The position numbers and the translations under genes are program-made. Shown here in pieces: positions 34,270 to 43,906 of a stretch of DNA of 64,000 nt (positions are counted from its first letter, which is position 1; every line of letters starts with the position of its first letter). This stretch comes from VXPQ01 sp965116435 (lineage in GTDB: Bacteria; Bacteroidota; Rhodothermia; Rhodothermales; VXPQ01): positions 2,046,001 to 2,110,000 of the forward strand of contig OZ220686.1 of the NCBI GenBank assembly GCA_965116435.1. The letters are read 5' to 3'. Below the pieces are notes generated by a model. That model saw only the letters and a program-made list of their open reading frames with translations. It had not been told where the DNA came from and ran no database searches.

Positions 34270-35742
34270 TCAAAAATACTTCTGCACCACCTCCTCGGGT
34301 TGCCATTGGTCCGGGGTGCGGACGATGTCTGAGTAGTCGAAATCCATGGGCATGCGGGGTTCGGAGGTCAGGGGATGCGGGTCGGCGGCCTCCTGTTGCG
34401 CGGACTGGAGGAGCGTCATCAGGCGTTCTTGCTCCTCGGCGTACGCCGGGTCGTCCGCCAGATTTCGCAACTCGTAGGGGTCCGCCTCAAGGTCGAACAG
34501 CTGCGTGTAGTGGATTTTGGGGTACCGGATCAACTTCCATCGATCCTCCACCACGGCGCGGTGAAGGTCTTCGTAGGCCAGAAAAAGGCGTTCCCGAAAA
34601 GCCGTCTGGTCGCTTTTCCACAAGACGGACAAATCCTGCGCATCCACATTCGCGGGCGCCTCGACCCCGGCCAGTCCCAGCACGGTGGCGAATAGATCGT
34701 GCAGATAGACCAGGGCGTCGGTTTCGCCCTGCGGGATGCCGGGCCCCTGCACGACGAGCGGCGTTTTAGCGCTGTGTTCGTACAGATTTTGTTTGCCGAG
34801 CAGGCCATGCCGCCCCACGGCCAGGCCGTGATCGGACGCAAATACGACCACGGTGTTGTCGGTCAGGCCCTGCGCATGCAATGCGCCCAGAATTCGCCCG
34901 ATTTCCTCGTCCATGTGCGTAATGAGGCCGTAATATTCGGCCAGCTGATCGCGGATCACGTCCGTGCGGCGAGGCCAGGCGGCAAGCACCTCGTCCCGGA
35001 CCTTCATGCGCCCGTTATCGAACGGATGCACCGGCATATAATTGGGGGGCAAGGGCATGTCCGCTCCGGCGTAGTCCGCCGCGTGGTTGGCGGGCGGCGT
35101 CCGGGGGTCGTGGGGCACGGTGAAGGACACATAGGCCAGAAAAGGGGCCTCCCGGTCCGATGCCCCGTAATTCTCCAGAAAATCCACCGCTGCATCGGCG
35201 AACAGGGTTGTGGAAAAGCCCTGCATGACAGGCTCCGAAAAGGTCCCGTCGGCCTGCAAATCCTGTAGCCGGATGCTGAAATGGTTGGCCATGCCGCCAA
35301 AGAACACGGCGCGCCCCTCCCCGAAACTGCGTGTAAACGACGAACGGCTTTGGTGCCATTTGCCCGTGCCGAAGGTCCGGTAGTTCGCTTCCCGAAGGAT
35401 TTCCGGGAACGTCCGCACGGAATCCAGATTGTCGTAGACATGAAACAGGCTGCGCCCGCTCATTGTCATGGCCCGGCTGGGTGCGCAAACGGCTCCGTGG
35501 TGGGCGCCCATGTTGTAGGCGCGTCGGAACGAATACCCGTCCTCCACGAGCCGGTCCAGGTTGGGCGTGCGGATATATCCGTTGCCGTATGCGCCGATGG
35601 CGTCGGCTTGCAGGTCGTCGGCCAGCAGAAACAGGATATTCGGGGGCGCACTCTCCGAATCGGCGTCGGAATCCACTGAACAGGCCGAGGCGAAGGCGGC
35701 CAGAAACGCGAAAACGCCAAGGCGCAAAAAGGGACGATACAT
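34270..35742 (-). CDS. S1-family sulfatase, lipoprotein
   Basis: A sulfatase of 490 residues with a lipobox at LAAFASAC (Cys21), so anchored in the periplasm or on the surface. The formylglycine site is Cys86 in AVCAPSRAMTMSG. Metal ligands are in NILFLLADDLQADAIGAYGN, with GTGKWHQSRSSF and VVVFASDHGLAVGRHGLLGK further on. LSVLWKSDQTAFRERLFLAY and the end FDYSDIVRTPDQWQPEEVVQ are of the iduronate/choline-sulfatase-like type. All catalytic blocks are present, and the substrate is unknown. It is between the decayed antitoxin gene and the fic gene, all on the minus strand. Confidence 0.92.
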   Translation of the reverse strand: MYRPFLRLGVFAFLAAFASACSVDSDADSESAPPNILFLLADDLQADAIGAYGNGYIRTPNLDRLVEDGYSFRRAYNMGAHHGAVCAPSRAMTMSGRSLFHVYDNLDSVRTFPEILREANYRTFGTGKWHQSRSSFTRSFGEGRAVFFGGMANHFSIRLQDLQADGTFSEPVMQGFSTTLFADAAVDFLENYGASDREAPFLAYVSFTVPHDPRTPPANHAADYAGADMPLPPNYMPVHPFDNGRMKVRDEVLAAWPRRTDVIRDQLAEYYGLITHMDEEIGRILGALHAQGLTDNTVVVFASDHGLAVGRHGLLGKQNLYEHSAKTPLVVQGPGIPQGETDALVYLHDLFATVLGLAGVEAPANVDAQDLSVLWKSDQTAFRERLFLAYEDLHRAVVEDRWKLIRYPKIHYTQLFDLEADPYELRNLADDPAYAEEQERLMTLLQSAQQEAADPHPLTSEPRMPMDFDYSDIVRTPDQWQPEEVVQKYF

Positions 35743-35860
35743 GGTTGCGATGCAGTCAGGTCTGGAAAAAGAAACGATGTGTGTGGACATGCGGGGAAGG
35801 CAACATACCATTTTCGGGAAATTTCTTCGGAAAAAACCGGGGCGGCGGGCGTTTTCAGGG

Positions 35861-36877
35861 TCATGTGGTTGCATGGAGGCGGGCGGCGGTCTGGCCTCGC
35901 GCCGTGAGGCGATACCGCTGGTTTCGGGCCGTGGGGGATTCGGGGCGCGTCATTTCAACCAACCCGGCGTCGAGGGCAGGGTGAATGTAGTTGTTTCGGA
36001 ATGTCGGTCGGTGGGATAGTCCGATTACAGCCATGAGTTCGCGTGCGGTCCCGGGGCCGTTTCGCAACGCATTGATTAAACGCACTACTTGGTCGGTTAG
36101 ATAGTCGCCTTCTTGGTCGGTCGAACGAGAATCCAGGACCGCTCCCAGGATGGCCTCCAGCATGTAGACGATAAACGGCGTGCTTTCTCCCTGGGCGGAA
36201 CTGGTCCGGATCGCCTCGTAGTACTCGCTTTGCCGTGCGTACACCAGGCTTTCCACCGGCACGTCGGCGAACAGCGCTTTCCAGTGCGTCAGGATCAGGG
36301 TTTGCCACAGCCTGCCCATTCTCCCGTTGCCGTCCTCGAACGGGTGAATGAATTCGAATTCGTAGTGAAACACCGAACTGGCGATCAGCGGATGTGCTTC
36401 GGTATTTTCCAGCCACGACAACAGGTTTGACATAAGATGCGGCACCTGGCTGGGCGGAGGCCCAATATGGTGGACTTGTCCTCCCCCGTATACCCCAATT
36501 CCGCATTGTCGATAATGGCCGGGCGCGTCCAGCAATCCCGTCATAAGCATCCGGTGCGCCGTCAGCAAGTCGTCCGCGCTCGCTGGATTCCACTGCGGAA
36601 AGCGATCGTAGACCTTGATGGCGTTGCAGGCTTCCAGGACTTCGCGCAAAGGCGCAATAACCGGCTTCCCGTCCAGGATGGTCGAGATTTCCTCTTCGGT
36701 GAGCGTGTTGCCTTCGATCGCAAGCGACCCCTGAATCGCACGGATGCGGTTGATCCGCCGCAGGCGCAGACTCATCGGGACCGCCGCGGCCTCGGCCTGC
36801 CCGATCGCCTCGGCAATCCGGGCGACCAGGTTGAGTATGGGCGGGGTAATGCTGTATGGCGGGACGTCGATCTTCAT
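35861..36877 (-). CDS. Fic-family protein (class II, with N-terminal inhibitory helix)
   Basis: A protein of 338 residues. Near residue 175 it has the active-site loop HPFEDGNGRMGRLWQTLIL, matching HPFx(D/E)GNGRxGR, so AMP transfer (or a related nucleotide transfer) to target proteins is expected. The inhibitory motif SLAIEGN at 51-57 fits (S/T)xxxE(G/N), whose glutamate blocks ATP binding until relieved. A C-terminal winged helix (IGLSHRPTFRNNYIHPALDAG, shown in part) ends the protein, as in many chromosomal Fic regulators. No FicA-type antitoxin gene is adjacent, as expected for class II. A GGATGC-family hairpin lies 40 bases upstream of its start. Confidence 0.92.
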   Translation of the reverse strand: MKIDVPPYSITPPILNLVARIAEAIGQAEAAAVPMSLRLRRINRIRAIQGSLAIEGNTLTEEEISTILDGKPVIAPLREVLEACNAIKVYDRFPQWNPASADDLLTAHRMLMTGLLDAPGHYRQCGIGVYGGGQVHHIGPPPSQVPHLMSNLLSWLENTEAHPLIASSVFHYEFEFIHPFEDGNGRMGRLWQTLILTHWKALFADVPVESLVYARQSEYYEAIRTSSAQGESTPFIVYMLEAILGAVLDSRSTDQEGDYLTDQVVRLINALRNGPGTARELMAVIGLSHRPTFRNNYIHPALDAGLVEMTRPESPTARNQRYRLTARGQTAARLHATT

Positions 36878-36914
36878 ATTCTGATCATACGCTCAAGACT
36901 CAAAAAATCTTCTC

Positions 36915-36956
36915 AAGAATGCTCTGATCGAAGTGGAGTTGATCAGTGCATTCTTA
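36915..36956. repeat. Solitary palindromic hairpin of the GGATGC repeat family
   Basis: AAGAATGCTCTGATC then gaagtggagtt then GATCAGTGCATTCTT. It forms a hairpin with a 15-base stem interrupted by one mismatch. Stem and loop match the right end of copy A (CTGATCGAAGTGGATTTGATCAG). It is between the fic gene start and the ABC permease stop, where it may act as a transcript boundary. Confidence 0.8.
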
Positions 36957-36963
36957 ACATCGC

Positions 36964-38607
36964 CTACCGCACCGCAATATGCCCCGTGATTCGGCCCAGC
37001 AACTTGGCGGCGTACCACCCGGTGCGCTGCTGGAGCGTCTTCGTATCGTCGGGGCCGGCGAGGCGAAGGCACGTTTCCCCGAGGCGCTCGGCGGCGAAAA
37101 CGTCTCCTTCGTACGGATTGAAGGCAATCCAGTAGAGGACCTGGATCAATTCGTCCTCGGGATATGCATTCGCCAAGTGCTCGAATACGGCGTGCGGCGC
37201 CCATCGTTCGATTCCGCTCATCTGGTACATGTCCGGAACCGCCGCCACGAACAGCACATTGCGCGCCCGTTGCACCGGGTCCGCCGCCCAGGCGGGCGGC
37301 CATACCTCCAGGTCTTCGAGAATGCACTGCATGGTGGCCTCGATATCGGGGTACACAGGCTCGTCCAGGGCGGCCACCGGAGCCTCCAGCCCCTGATCGT
37401 AAGGCAGGGCGTCGAACCGGATGTCCCGGTCGATGTCCTCCAGCGTTACTTCTTCCCACGAATCCGGGTAGTCGATGATCGGCCATGTCGGGGGAGGCGG
37501 TTCGGCTTGTTCGCCGGAGGCGGCGGCCGTTTCTTCAGGGGGCGTAGCGACCGCTGCGGACGCTACGGACGCCCGAGGCACAGCGGACGGTCCCGCCGCT
37601 GCATCCGCGGAATCCGCCTCGCTTCCGGGTGTCGCCATCGAATCTGCCGCCGTTCCGTAGGCGTCGCCGGGATGTTGCGTTTCGGCGGCGGCCATACCCT
37701 CCATACCCTCCCTGTCGCTCCTGTCGTCTGCGCCGGTAGCGCGCAGCGCCTCGGTCAGGGACGCCGCCGCGCCGGTGGACAAGCGTCCGCGAGGCAGCGC
37801 ATGGCCCGTCGTTTCCGCCAGCACGCCCGCCAACAGCCAACCCGCCAGCGCCGCCGCCGCCCATGCCTTGCCGTGCGCCGCGCCGCCTCGCTCTCGCGTA
37901 TCCCATCGAAACATTCTGGCCGAAGCGAGGCATCCCGCCGCGCCGATCAGCAACAGGGCCAGCATACTGAATCCCGCGGCGCCCAGTCCGCCCCCATTCA
38001 CCGTGGCTTGTATCGCCTCGACCGCATAGCGTCCGGGGAAAAAGGCGGACAGATGCTGCGCCCAGACCGGCAGGCTTTCGATACGCACCGCCACGCCCCC
38101 AATGATCAGCATGGGAAGGAAAACAGACTGCCCGAGGGCTTGTACGGCGGGCACCGTATCCGCAAGCATGGCGATGACCAGGCCCAGCCCAAGAAAGGCG
38201 AAGGATACGAAGGTGAAGGCGATCCACAGGCCGACCATATGCTCGGGCAAAGGCGCTCCGACCGCCCAGGCCACGGCAATCTGAAGCACCGCGGCGGTGA
38301 GCAACACCAGATACCGCGCCGCCCCCGTCGTCAACACGAGGCGCAGGGTGGAAACGGGCGTGGCCCGGTACCGCCGCCAGACGCCCCGCTCCCGCTCGCC
38401 CACCATGGAGGTCGGCAGGCCGAAACAGGCTCCGCCCAAGGCGGTCACGGTAAGCAATTCGCCCATGTGGCCCACGAGCGGAACCGCTTCGTGCCGGTAC
38501 AGCACCAGAAAAGCCGCCAGAAAAATGAGCGGAAAAAGATAGCCGTAGACGAGGGCCATCCGGTTTCGGAAATAAAGCCGCAGTTCGATCAGGAAGGCGT
38601 ACGTCAT
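36964..38607 (-). CDS. ABC-2 type exporter permease with large C-terminal soluble extension
   Basis: A protein of 547 residues. The N-terminal half is a standard ABC-2 permease with about six membrane helices (MTYAFLIELRLYFRNRMALV, the GERERGVWRRYRATPVSTLR coupling helix, and FPGRYAVEAIQATVNGGG). After a seventh hydrophobic stretch (AWAAAALAGWLLAGVLAETT) comes a low-complexity Ala/Ser/Pro/Glu linker (about residues 290-370). A folded-looking domain of 170 residues follows with WPIIDYPDSWEEVTLEDIDR, NVLFVAAVPDMYQMSGIERW and LRLAGPDDTKTLQQRTGWYA. I do not recognise this domain. The start overlaps the ATPase stop (ATGA), so the two are coupled. The substrate is unknown. Confidence 0.85.
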   Translation of the reverse strand: MTYAFLIELRLYFRNRMALVYGYLFPLIFLAAFLVLYRHEAVPLVGHMGELLTVTALGGACFGLPTSMVGERERGVWRRYRATPVSTLRLVLTTGAARYLVLLTAAVLQIAVAWAVGAPLPEHMVGLWIAFTFVSFAFLGLGLVIAMLADTVPAVQALGQSVFLPMLIIGGVAVRIESLPVWAQHLSAFFPGRYAVEAIQATVNGGGLGAAGFSMLALLLIGAAGCLASARMFRWDTRERGGAAHGKAWAAAALAGWLLAGVLAETTGHALPRGRLSTGAAASLTEALRATGADDRSDREGMEGMAAAETQHPGDAYGTAADSMATPGSEADSADAAAGPSAVPRASVASAAVATPPEETAAASGEQAEPPPPTWPIIDYPDSWEEVTLEDIDRDIRFDALPYDQGLEAPVAALDEPVYPDIEATMQCILEDLEVWPPAWAADPVQRARNVLFVAAVPDMYQMSGIERWAPHAVFEHLANAYPEDELIQVLYWIAFNPYEGDVFAAERLGETCLRLAGPDDTKTLQQRTGWYAAKLLGRITGHIAVR

Positions 38608-39560
38608 GACGAGGCTCCTCCATGCGGTTCGCGGGCCGCATCGTCTTCGTCCTTCGTCCATTCGACCAGTGCGTCCTCCAGCGTAGCGCGGCGGACATGC
38701 AGTTCCACCAGGCTTGCCCCTGCCGCCTCCAGCCGCTCCGAAAGCGCGGCGAGCACAGCGAATACTCCGTGCGCCTGCTCCGGCCGGAACCGGACCGCGC
38801 AGCCCGTCTGTTCCAGATCGCGCAGTCCCTCCATGCCTGCGAATGTAGCGGGCGGCAGGGGGACGGACGTTTCGAGACGGACCGAAGGCGCCGCATTCAG
38901 GCTGCTTGTCAGGTCGCGGGGGGCGCCCTGCGCCACAAGCCTGCCGCGCCGCATGATCGCCACCCGGTCGCACAGGGTTTCCGCTTCGTCCATGTAATGC
39001 GTCGTGAGCAGCACGGTCCGCCCCTCCGTCTTCATCTCCAGAATGCGCTGATGCAGGTCGCGGCGCGAACGAGGGTCCAGGCCCGTCGTCGGTTCGTCCA
39101 GCAACACCACGTCCGGGCGGTTGACGAACGCCAGCGCCAGCGCCAGCCGGCGGCGCTGCCCGCCCGACAGCGTATGAAAGGGTGCGTGGGCCTGATCCTC
39201 AAGTGCAAACCGCTGCAAGAGAGCGTCGGGGGCGTCCGCCTCGCGGTAAAACGAACCAAAGAGCCGAAGTGCTTCCCGGGGCGTAATCTTGTCTTGCAAG
39301 GCGTTCGTCTGCAGGGCCGCGCCGATGCGCTGCTGCATATCGCGCGGACGGCGGCGGGCGTCGATTCCGGCTATCCGTACGCTTCCCCGGTCCGGCTGTC
39401 GCAACCCCAGCATGCACTCGATCGTGGTGGTTTTGCCCGCCCCGTTCGGCCCCAGCAGGCCAAAAATCTCGCCCGCCGCAATGTCGAACGAGACGCCGCA
39501 GGCGGCGTGCACGCCGCCGTACGCTTTCCAGAGATCATGCACATGCACCCGGGCGGACAT
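38604..39560 (-). CDS. ABC transporter ATP-binding protein (ABC-2 exporter)
   Basis: A 318-residue cytoplasmic ATPase that drives the overlapping permease. Walker A is GPNGAGKTTTIECMLGL near residue 38. The signature LSGGQRRRLALALAFV precedes Walker B VVLLDEPTTGLDPRSRRDL, and the H-loop is LLTTHYMDEAE. The C-terminal 90 residues are the accessory domain common in NatA/DrrA-like exporters. An ATGA overlap couples it to the permease gene. The gene diverges from a sulfatase across about 265 bases containing short degenerate repeats (acaggatgct / acagaatgcg / acaggatgcc near 39635). Confidence 0.94.
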   Translation of the reverse strand: MSARVHVHDLWKAYGGVHAACGVSFDIAAGEIFGLLGPNGAGKTTTIECMLGLRQPDRGSVRIAGIDARRRPRDMQQRIGAALQTNALQDKITPREALRLFGSFYREADAPDALLQRFALEDQAHAPFHTLSGGQRRRLALALAFVNRPDVVLLDEPTTGLDPRSRRDLHQRILEMKTEGRTVLLTTHYMDEAETLCDRVAIMRRGRLVAQGAPRDLTSSLNAAPSVRLETSVPLPPATFAGMEGLRDLEQTGCAVRFRPEQAHGVFAVLAALSERLEAAGASLVELHVRRATLEDALVEWTKDEDDAAREPHGGASS

Positions 39561-39825
39561 CGGCCAGCCGAAGAATGGCGGAAACAGGGAACGAAACGAC
39601 GCTCCGCTTACCTTCTTTCCCGCCGGGATGTTCTCTACAGGATGCTACAGAATGCGACAGGATGCCCTGATGCACGGTGCGGCGGACGCCCATCCCGCCC
39701 TCGCAACCCATTGATACTCTCCTTTTTCGTTCGTATCAAGTATGCTGATGCTGGTTCATCCTGGTTCATCGTGATTCTTCCTGATCCATAGTTTTCCCGC
39801 CAACGTATTGCCCCGCAACGAGTTC

Positions 39826-41328
39826 ATGCGTCTCCCGCTCTTTTCGCGCCAGGTTGCTGCGCTGCTTGCGCCGGTCGTCCTGACCGTCCTGACCGTGTTG
39901 GTCGTCGCGACGGCGCCTGTCCCGACCGCGCAGGCGCAGGCGCAGGCGCAGGTCCCAGTCCAGGCCCCGGCCCCGGACGGCTCGCCCGCACCCCGCCGCG
40001 CTCCGAACATCGTTTTCATTCTGGCCGACGACCTTGGCTACGGAGACCTGAGCGCCTACGGACAAAAACGCTTCGCCACGCCCCGGCTGGACCGCATGGC
40101 CGAAGAAGGCGCCCTGTTCACTGCATTTTATGCAGGAAATACGGTGTGCGCCCCGTCCCGCTGGTCCCTCATGACCGGTGCGCACATGGGGCACGCCTAC
40201 GTACGGGGAAATGCAGGCGCCTCGCTGCGGGACGAGGACCGGACCCTGCCCCGGGCGCTGAAACAGGCCGGGTACGCCACGGGCATGTTCGGTAAATGGG
40301 GATTGGCCGAAAACGCGGATTCCGGGCTGCCGCATCGGCAGGGGTTCGACGCCTTCCTCGGGTATGTGCGGCATGTGCACGCGCATTCGCACTATACGGA
40401 CCATTTGTTCGAAATACAGGACGGACAAACGGTGCGCATCGATGTGGACACGACCCGGTACACCCAGGATATTTTCATGGAGGAGGCGCTGGATTTCATG
40501 GAGGCGAACCGGGACCGGCCCTTCTTTTTGTACCTGCCGTTTGCCCTTGTCCATGCGGAACTGCTCGCGCCGGAGGAGGATATCGCGCCGTTTCGGGACG
40601 AAAACGGACGAAGTCGCCTGTTGCCGGACCCGCCTTTCCCCTGTTGCGGCGTCATCGGGACGTACCGGGGCCAGCCGACGCCGCACGCCGCGCATGCCGC
40701 CATGGTTACCCGCCTGGATCGGGACGTCGGGCGCATTCTGGACCGGATCGACGAACTGGGCCTTGGCGAGGACACCATCGTGCTATTCACCAGCGACAAC
40801 GGCCCGCACGGGGAAGGCGGGGCGGACCCGGGCTATTTCGAATCCAACGGCCCGCTGCGGGGCATCAAGCGGGATTTGTACGAAGGCGGCATTCGCGTCC
40901 CGATGATCGCCTGGGGGCCGGGCTACGTGCCGTCCGGGCAGGTCAAGGACCATCCCTGGGCCATGTGGGATATTTTTCCCACTCTCGCGGCCTTCGCCGG
41001 AGCGGATACCCCGCCCATGGACGGCCTGTCCATGCAGGGCCTGCTCACCGACGCCGGCCCTGTTCCCGCGCATCGCGCGCTCTACTGGGAGCATCGCAAC
41101 AACATGGAGCCGAAATATTCCCAGGCCGTGCGGCAGGGAGACTGGAAGCTGCTGCGCGTGTGGACCCCGGAACGCCAGGTCACCGAACTGTACGACCTGC
41201 GCCGCGACATTGGGGAATACCACGATCTCTCCGAACGATATCCCGATGTGGTCGAGCGCCTGAAGGCCTTGATCGGGGAGGTGCGCGCGGAGCCGGAACT
41301 GGACGTGTTCAAGAATCCCTACGAATGA
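39826..41328 (+). CDS. Secreted S1-family sulfatase (arylsulfatase A-like)
   Basis: A sulfatase of 500 residues with a signal peptide and a low-complexity AQAQAQAQVPVQAPAP segment just after it. The formylglycine site is Cys108 in TVCAPSRWSLMTG. FILADDLGYGDLSAYGQKRF holds the metal aspartates. KWGLAENADSGLPHRQGFDA, LFTSDNGPHGEGG and NGPLRGIKRDLYEGGIRVP are typical of arylsulfatase A-like S1 enzymes. It is complete. The ATG at 39826 is preferred over a TTG 18 bases earlier. A second sulfatase follows on the same strand after 139 bases, forming a likely pair. Confidence 0.93.
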   Translation: MRLPLFSRQVAALLAPVVLTVLTVLVVATAPVPTAQAQAQAQVPVQAPAPDGSPAPRRAPNIVFILADDLGYGDLSAYGQKRFATPRLDRMAEEGALFTAFYAGNTVCAPSRWSLMTGAHMGHAYVRGNAGASLRDEDRTLPRALKQAGYATGMFGKWGLAENADSGLPHRQGFDAFLGYVRHVHAHSHYTDHLFEIQDGQTVRIDVDTTRYTQDIFMEEALDFMEANRDRPFFLYLPFALVHAELLAPEEDIAPFRDENGRSRLLPDPPFPCCGVIGTYRGQPTPHAAHAAMVTRLDRDVGRILDRIDELGLGEDTIVLFTSDNGPHGEGGADPGYFESNGPLRGIKRDLYEGGIRVPMIAWGPGYVPSGQVKDHPWAMWDIFPTLAAFAGADTPPMDGLSMQGLLTDAGPVPAHRALYWEHRNNMEPKYSQAVRQGDWKLLRVWTPERQVTELYDLRRDIGEYHDLSERYPDVVERLKALIGEVRAEPELDVFKNPYE

Positions 41329-41467
41329 CAAACGAAGCCTTTCGCCCGGCGGGGTCGCGCGGGGCCGCCTTGCTTGCGGCAGGCCTTTCGGGCGCCGTCC
41401 AGAGCCGGCGAAAACTCGCGTGGCCCTACGGAAAAGCCCGGGCCGCATGCATTAACCGGTACAGACT

Positions 41468-42850
41468 ATGAACCTGATCCTGAACATCATGAAGCACAGC
41501 GTACGCCTGCCGCTCCTCGCGGCCATGCTCGCGGCGGCGTTTTTCCTGCCTGCGGGCGTCCTCGGACAAGCGCCGGACGCTCGTCCGAATTTTGTCGTCT
41601 TGTTTGCGGACGATCTCGGCTACGGCGATCTGGGCCGATACGGGAATCCGACCATTCGCACGCCGCAGCTGGACCGCATGGCGGACGAAGGCGTCCGGCT
41701 GACTTCTTTTTACGTAACCGCGGCGGTCTGTACGCCGTCGCGAGCCGGCTTGCTTACGGGCCGCTATCCCATCCGCCATCTCCCGCACAATCTGGGGCCG
41801 GAGTCGCAAAACGGCCTGCCTCTGGACGAAACCCTGATCGGGGAACCGCTCCAGGAGGACGGCTACCGGACCATGATGATCGGGAAATGGCACCTCGGGC
41901 ACGCCGAGGACGCGTACATGCCCGTCTCGCGGGGTTTCGACGGGTATTACGGCTTGCTCTACAGCAACGACATGATTCGCCCGTGGGTGCAGACCGACGT
42001 ACCGCTGTATATGTTCAGGGACCTGGAGCCGATCCGCCAGCCGCTGAACCAGGACACGCTGACCGTGACGTACACGAAAGAAGCCGTTCGTTTCATTGAA
42101 GAGGCGGGATCGGAGCCGTTCTTCCTGTATCTCGCGTACGGCATGCCCCATGTGCCCGTCTACCCGGCGCCGCATCGGGACGGGCGGTCCCGCAAGGGGC
42201 GGTACGGCGACGTGATCGAAACCATCGACTGGAGCGTCGGGGAGATTCTGGCTGCGCTCGAGGCTCGCGGACTGGACGAGCGGACGCTGGTGATCTTTAC
42301 GAGCGACAACGGGCCGTGGCAGGCCATGCCGCCGCGCATGTTCCAGACCGACATGCTGCCGCTGCACGAACCTGTCCAGCCGTGGCACAGCGGATCGGCG
42401 GGGCCTTTGCGCGGCTACAAGGGGACGACCTTCGAGGGCGGTTTTCGGGTGCCGTTCATTGCGCGCTGGCCGGGGCAGATTCCCGCAGGGCGCGTGTCCG
42501 CCGACATGCTGTCCTCGCTGGATGTGTTTCCGACCCTGATGGAGGCGGCGGGCGTTGCGGCGCCGGACGGCCTGGACGGAACCAGCGCGCTTTCGTTCCT
42601 GACGACGCGGGCCGTCTCGTCCCCTCGCAACGCATTCTATTATTATCTGGGGGACCGGATCGAAGCGGTTCGGGAAGGCCCCTGGAAATTACGGATTGCG
42701 CCCGGGTCCGAGGGAGCGCAGGGAGAACCTGCCTTGTACCATCTGGACGAGGACCCCGAGGAAAAATACGATCGGGCGGAGATGTACCCGGACCTGGCGG
42801 CGCGCTTGCAGGCGGCCATGGAGGCGTTCGATGCGGAGGCGAGGCGGTGA
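41468..42850 (+). CDS. Secreted S1-family sulfatase
   Basis: A sulfatase of 460 residues with a signal peptide ending near VLGQ (residue 34). The formylglycine site is Cys88 in AAVCTPSRAGLLTGRY. VVLFADDLGYGDLGRYGNPT, MIGKWHLGHAEDAYMP, IFTSDNGPW and GYKGTTFEGGFRVPFIARWP are the standard active-site and fold blocks. The C-terminus is compact (YHLDEDPEEKYDRAEMYPDL). It is the second of a tandem plus-strand pair. An internal ATG at 41489 is an alternative start. The substrate cannot be told. The 220-base gap after it, before tonB, contains no gene. Confidence 0.93.
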   Translation: MNLILNIMKHSVRLPLLAAMLAAAFFLPAGVLGQAPDARPNFVVLFADDLGYGDLGRYGNPTIRTPQLDRMADEGVRLTSFYVTAAVCTPSRAGLLTGRYPIRHLPHNLGPESQNGLPLDETLIGEPLQEDGYRTMMIGKWHLGHAEDAYMPVSRGFDGYYGLLYSNDMIRPWVQTDVPLYMFRDLEPIRQPLNQDTLTVTYTKEAVRFIEEAGSEPFFLYLAYGMPHVPVYPAPHRDGRSRKGRYGDVIETIDWSVGEILAALEARGLDERTLVIFTSDNGPWQAMPPRMFQTDMLPLHEPVQPWHSGSAGPLRGYKGTTFEGGFRVPFIARWPGQIPAGRVSADMLSSLDVFPTLMEAAGVAAPDGLDGTSALSFLTTRAVSSPRNAFYYYLGDRIEAVREGPWKLRIAPGSEGAQGEPALYHLDEDPEEKYDRAEMYPDLAARLQAAMEAFDAEARR

Positions 42851-43073
42851 GTTTGGGAAGGAAGGGGGGGGGGCTGAGTCGCTCTACGCTACTATCGTCC
42901 CCGGGGCGAGAGCAACGATAACCTGTTGCTTTGGTACTACAACACAGAATGTCCGTATCAGGGTGTTGACAACCTGATGTCGCCGGTATATATTATCATA
43001 TGAAAACCGCCGCCGGAAGGCGGCATGACCCGCCGCAAGTTTCACCTACCTGTCCAAATTCGGACCATTTCTT

Positions 43074-43736
43074 ATGGCTTTGCACAAGGAAGACCAGTTC
43101 AACCTGAAGAACAAATACACGCTTTATATGCAGGCGGGCCTGATCGTCACACTGGGCATTCTTATCGTTGCTTTCCGCGCCGACTGGTCCAACAAGAGCG
43201 ATTTCGAGATCGTGCTTCCAGAACAGGAGCAGATCACCATGGAGGAAATTCAGCAAACGGAGCAAATCGAACAACCCCCGCCGCCGCCGAAGCCGCCCGT
43301 CCCCATAGAGGTGCCGAACGATGAAATCCTTGAAGACGACATCCTCGACCTGGATGCTTCGCTTGACCTGAATGACGCGCCGGCTATTCTGCCTCCTCCT
43401 CCGCCGGTGGAAGAAAAGGAAGAAGAGCCTGAGATATTCGTAATCGTGGAACAGATGCCCGAGTTGATTGGAGGTTATGCCTCTATAATCAGCGAAGTGA
43501 AATATCCTGATATTGCCCGTAGAGCTGGCGTGGAAGGCCGCGTAACCGTGGAATTCGTCGTCAACGAACAGGGAAACGTACAGGATGTGGCGGTAAAACC
43601 GGGTTATGGCATTGGTGCTGGCTGCGACGAGGAAGCCATCCGCGTTGTGAGCCAGGCAACGTTTACGCCCGGCAAGCAGCGGGGCAAAGCGGTCAAGGTA
43701 CGTATGCGAATGCCGATCAACTTCACGTTGAGATAA
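43074..43736 (+). CDS. Energy transducer TonB
   Basis: A protein of 220 residues. There is a short cytoplasmic start, one membrane helix (AGLIVTLGILIVAF), a Pro-rich periplasmic spacer (EQPPPPPKPPVPIEVP, ILPPPPPVEEKEEEP) and the TonB C-terminal domain (VKYPDIARRAGVEGRVTVEF, TFTPGKQRGKAVKVRMRMP, ending INFTLR). It links the proton motive force to outer-membrane receptors such as the one at 19.7-22.6 kb. No exbB/exbD genes lie next to it. It stands alone between a sulfatase and the convergent DUF5686 gene. Confidence 0.95.
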   Translation: MALHKEDQFNLKNKYTLYMQAGLIVTLGILIVAFRADWSNKSDFEIVLPEQEQITMEEIQQTEQIEQPPPPPKPPVPIEVPNDEILEDDILDLDASLDLNDAPAILPPPPPVEEKEEEPEIFVIVEQMPELIGGYASIISEVKYPDIARRAGVEGRVTVEFVVNEQGNVQDVAVKPGYGIGAGCDEEAIRVVSQATFTPGKQRGKAVKVRMRMPINFTLR

Positions 43737-43906
43737 ACGGCTGAGCCTCCATGCCCATAGAAAGATTCGTACGGGTATCGTTTTTACGTGCTTGTCCAGC
43801 GTACGCACACCTTGGAGGCGTTGTGACAGGCTGGCACGCAGCAAGCGGGTGATTTCTCCCGGGGATGGTTCCCGAGTAATGGCCTTCGCCATCCTTACCC
43901 CTCACG

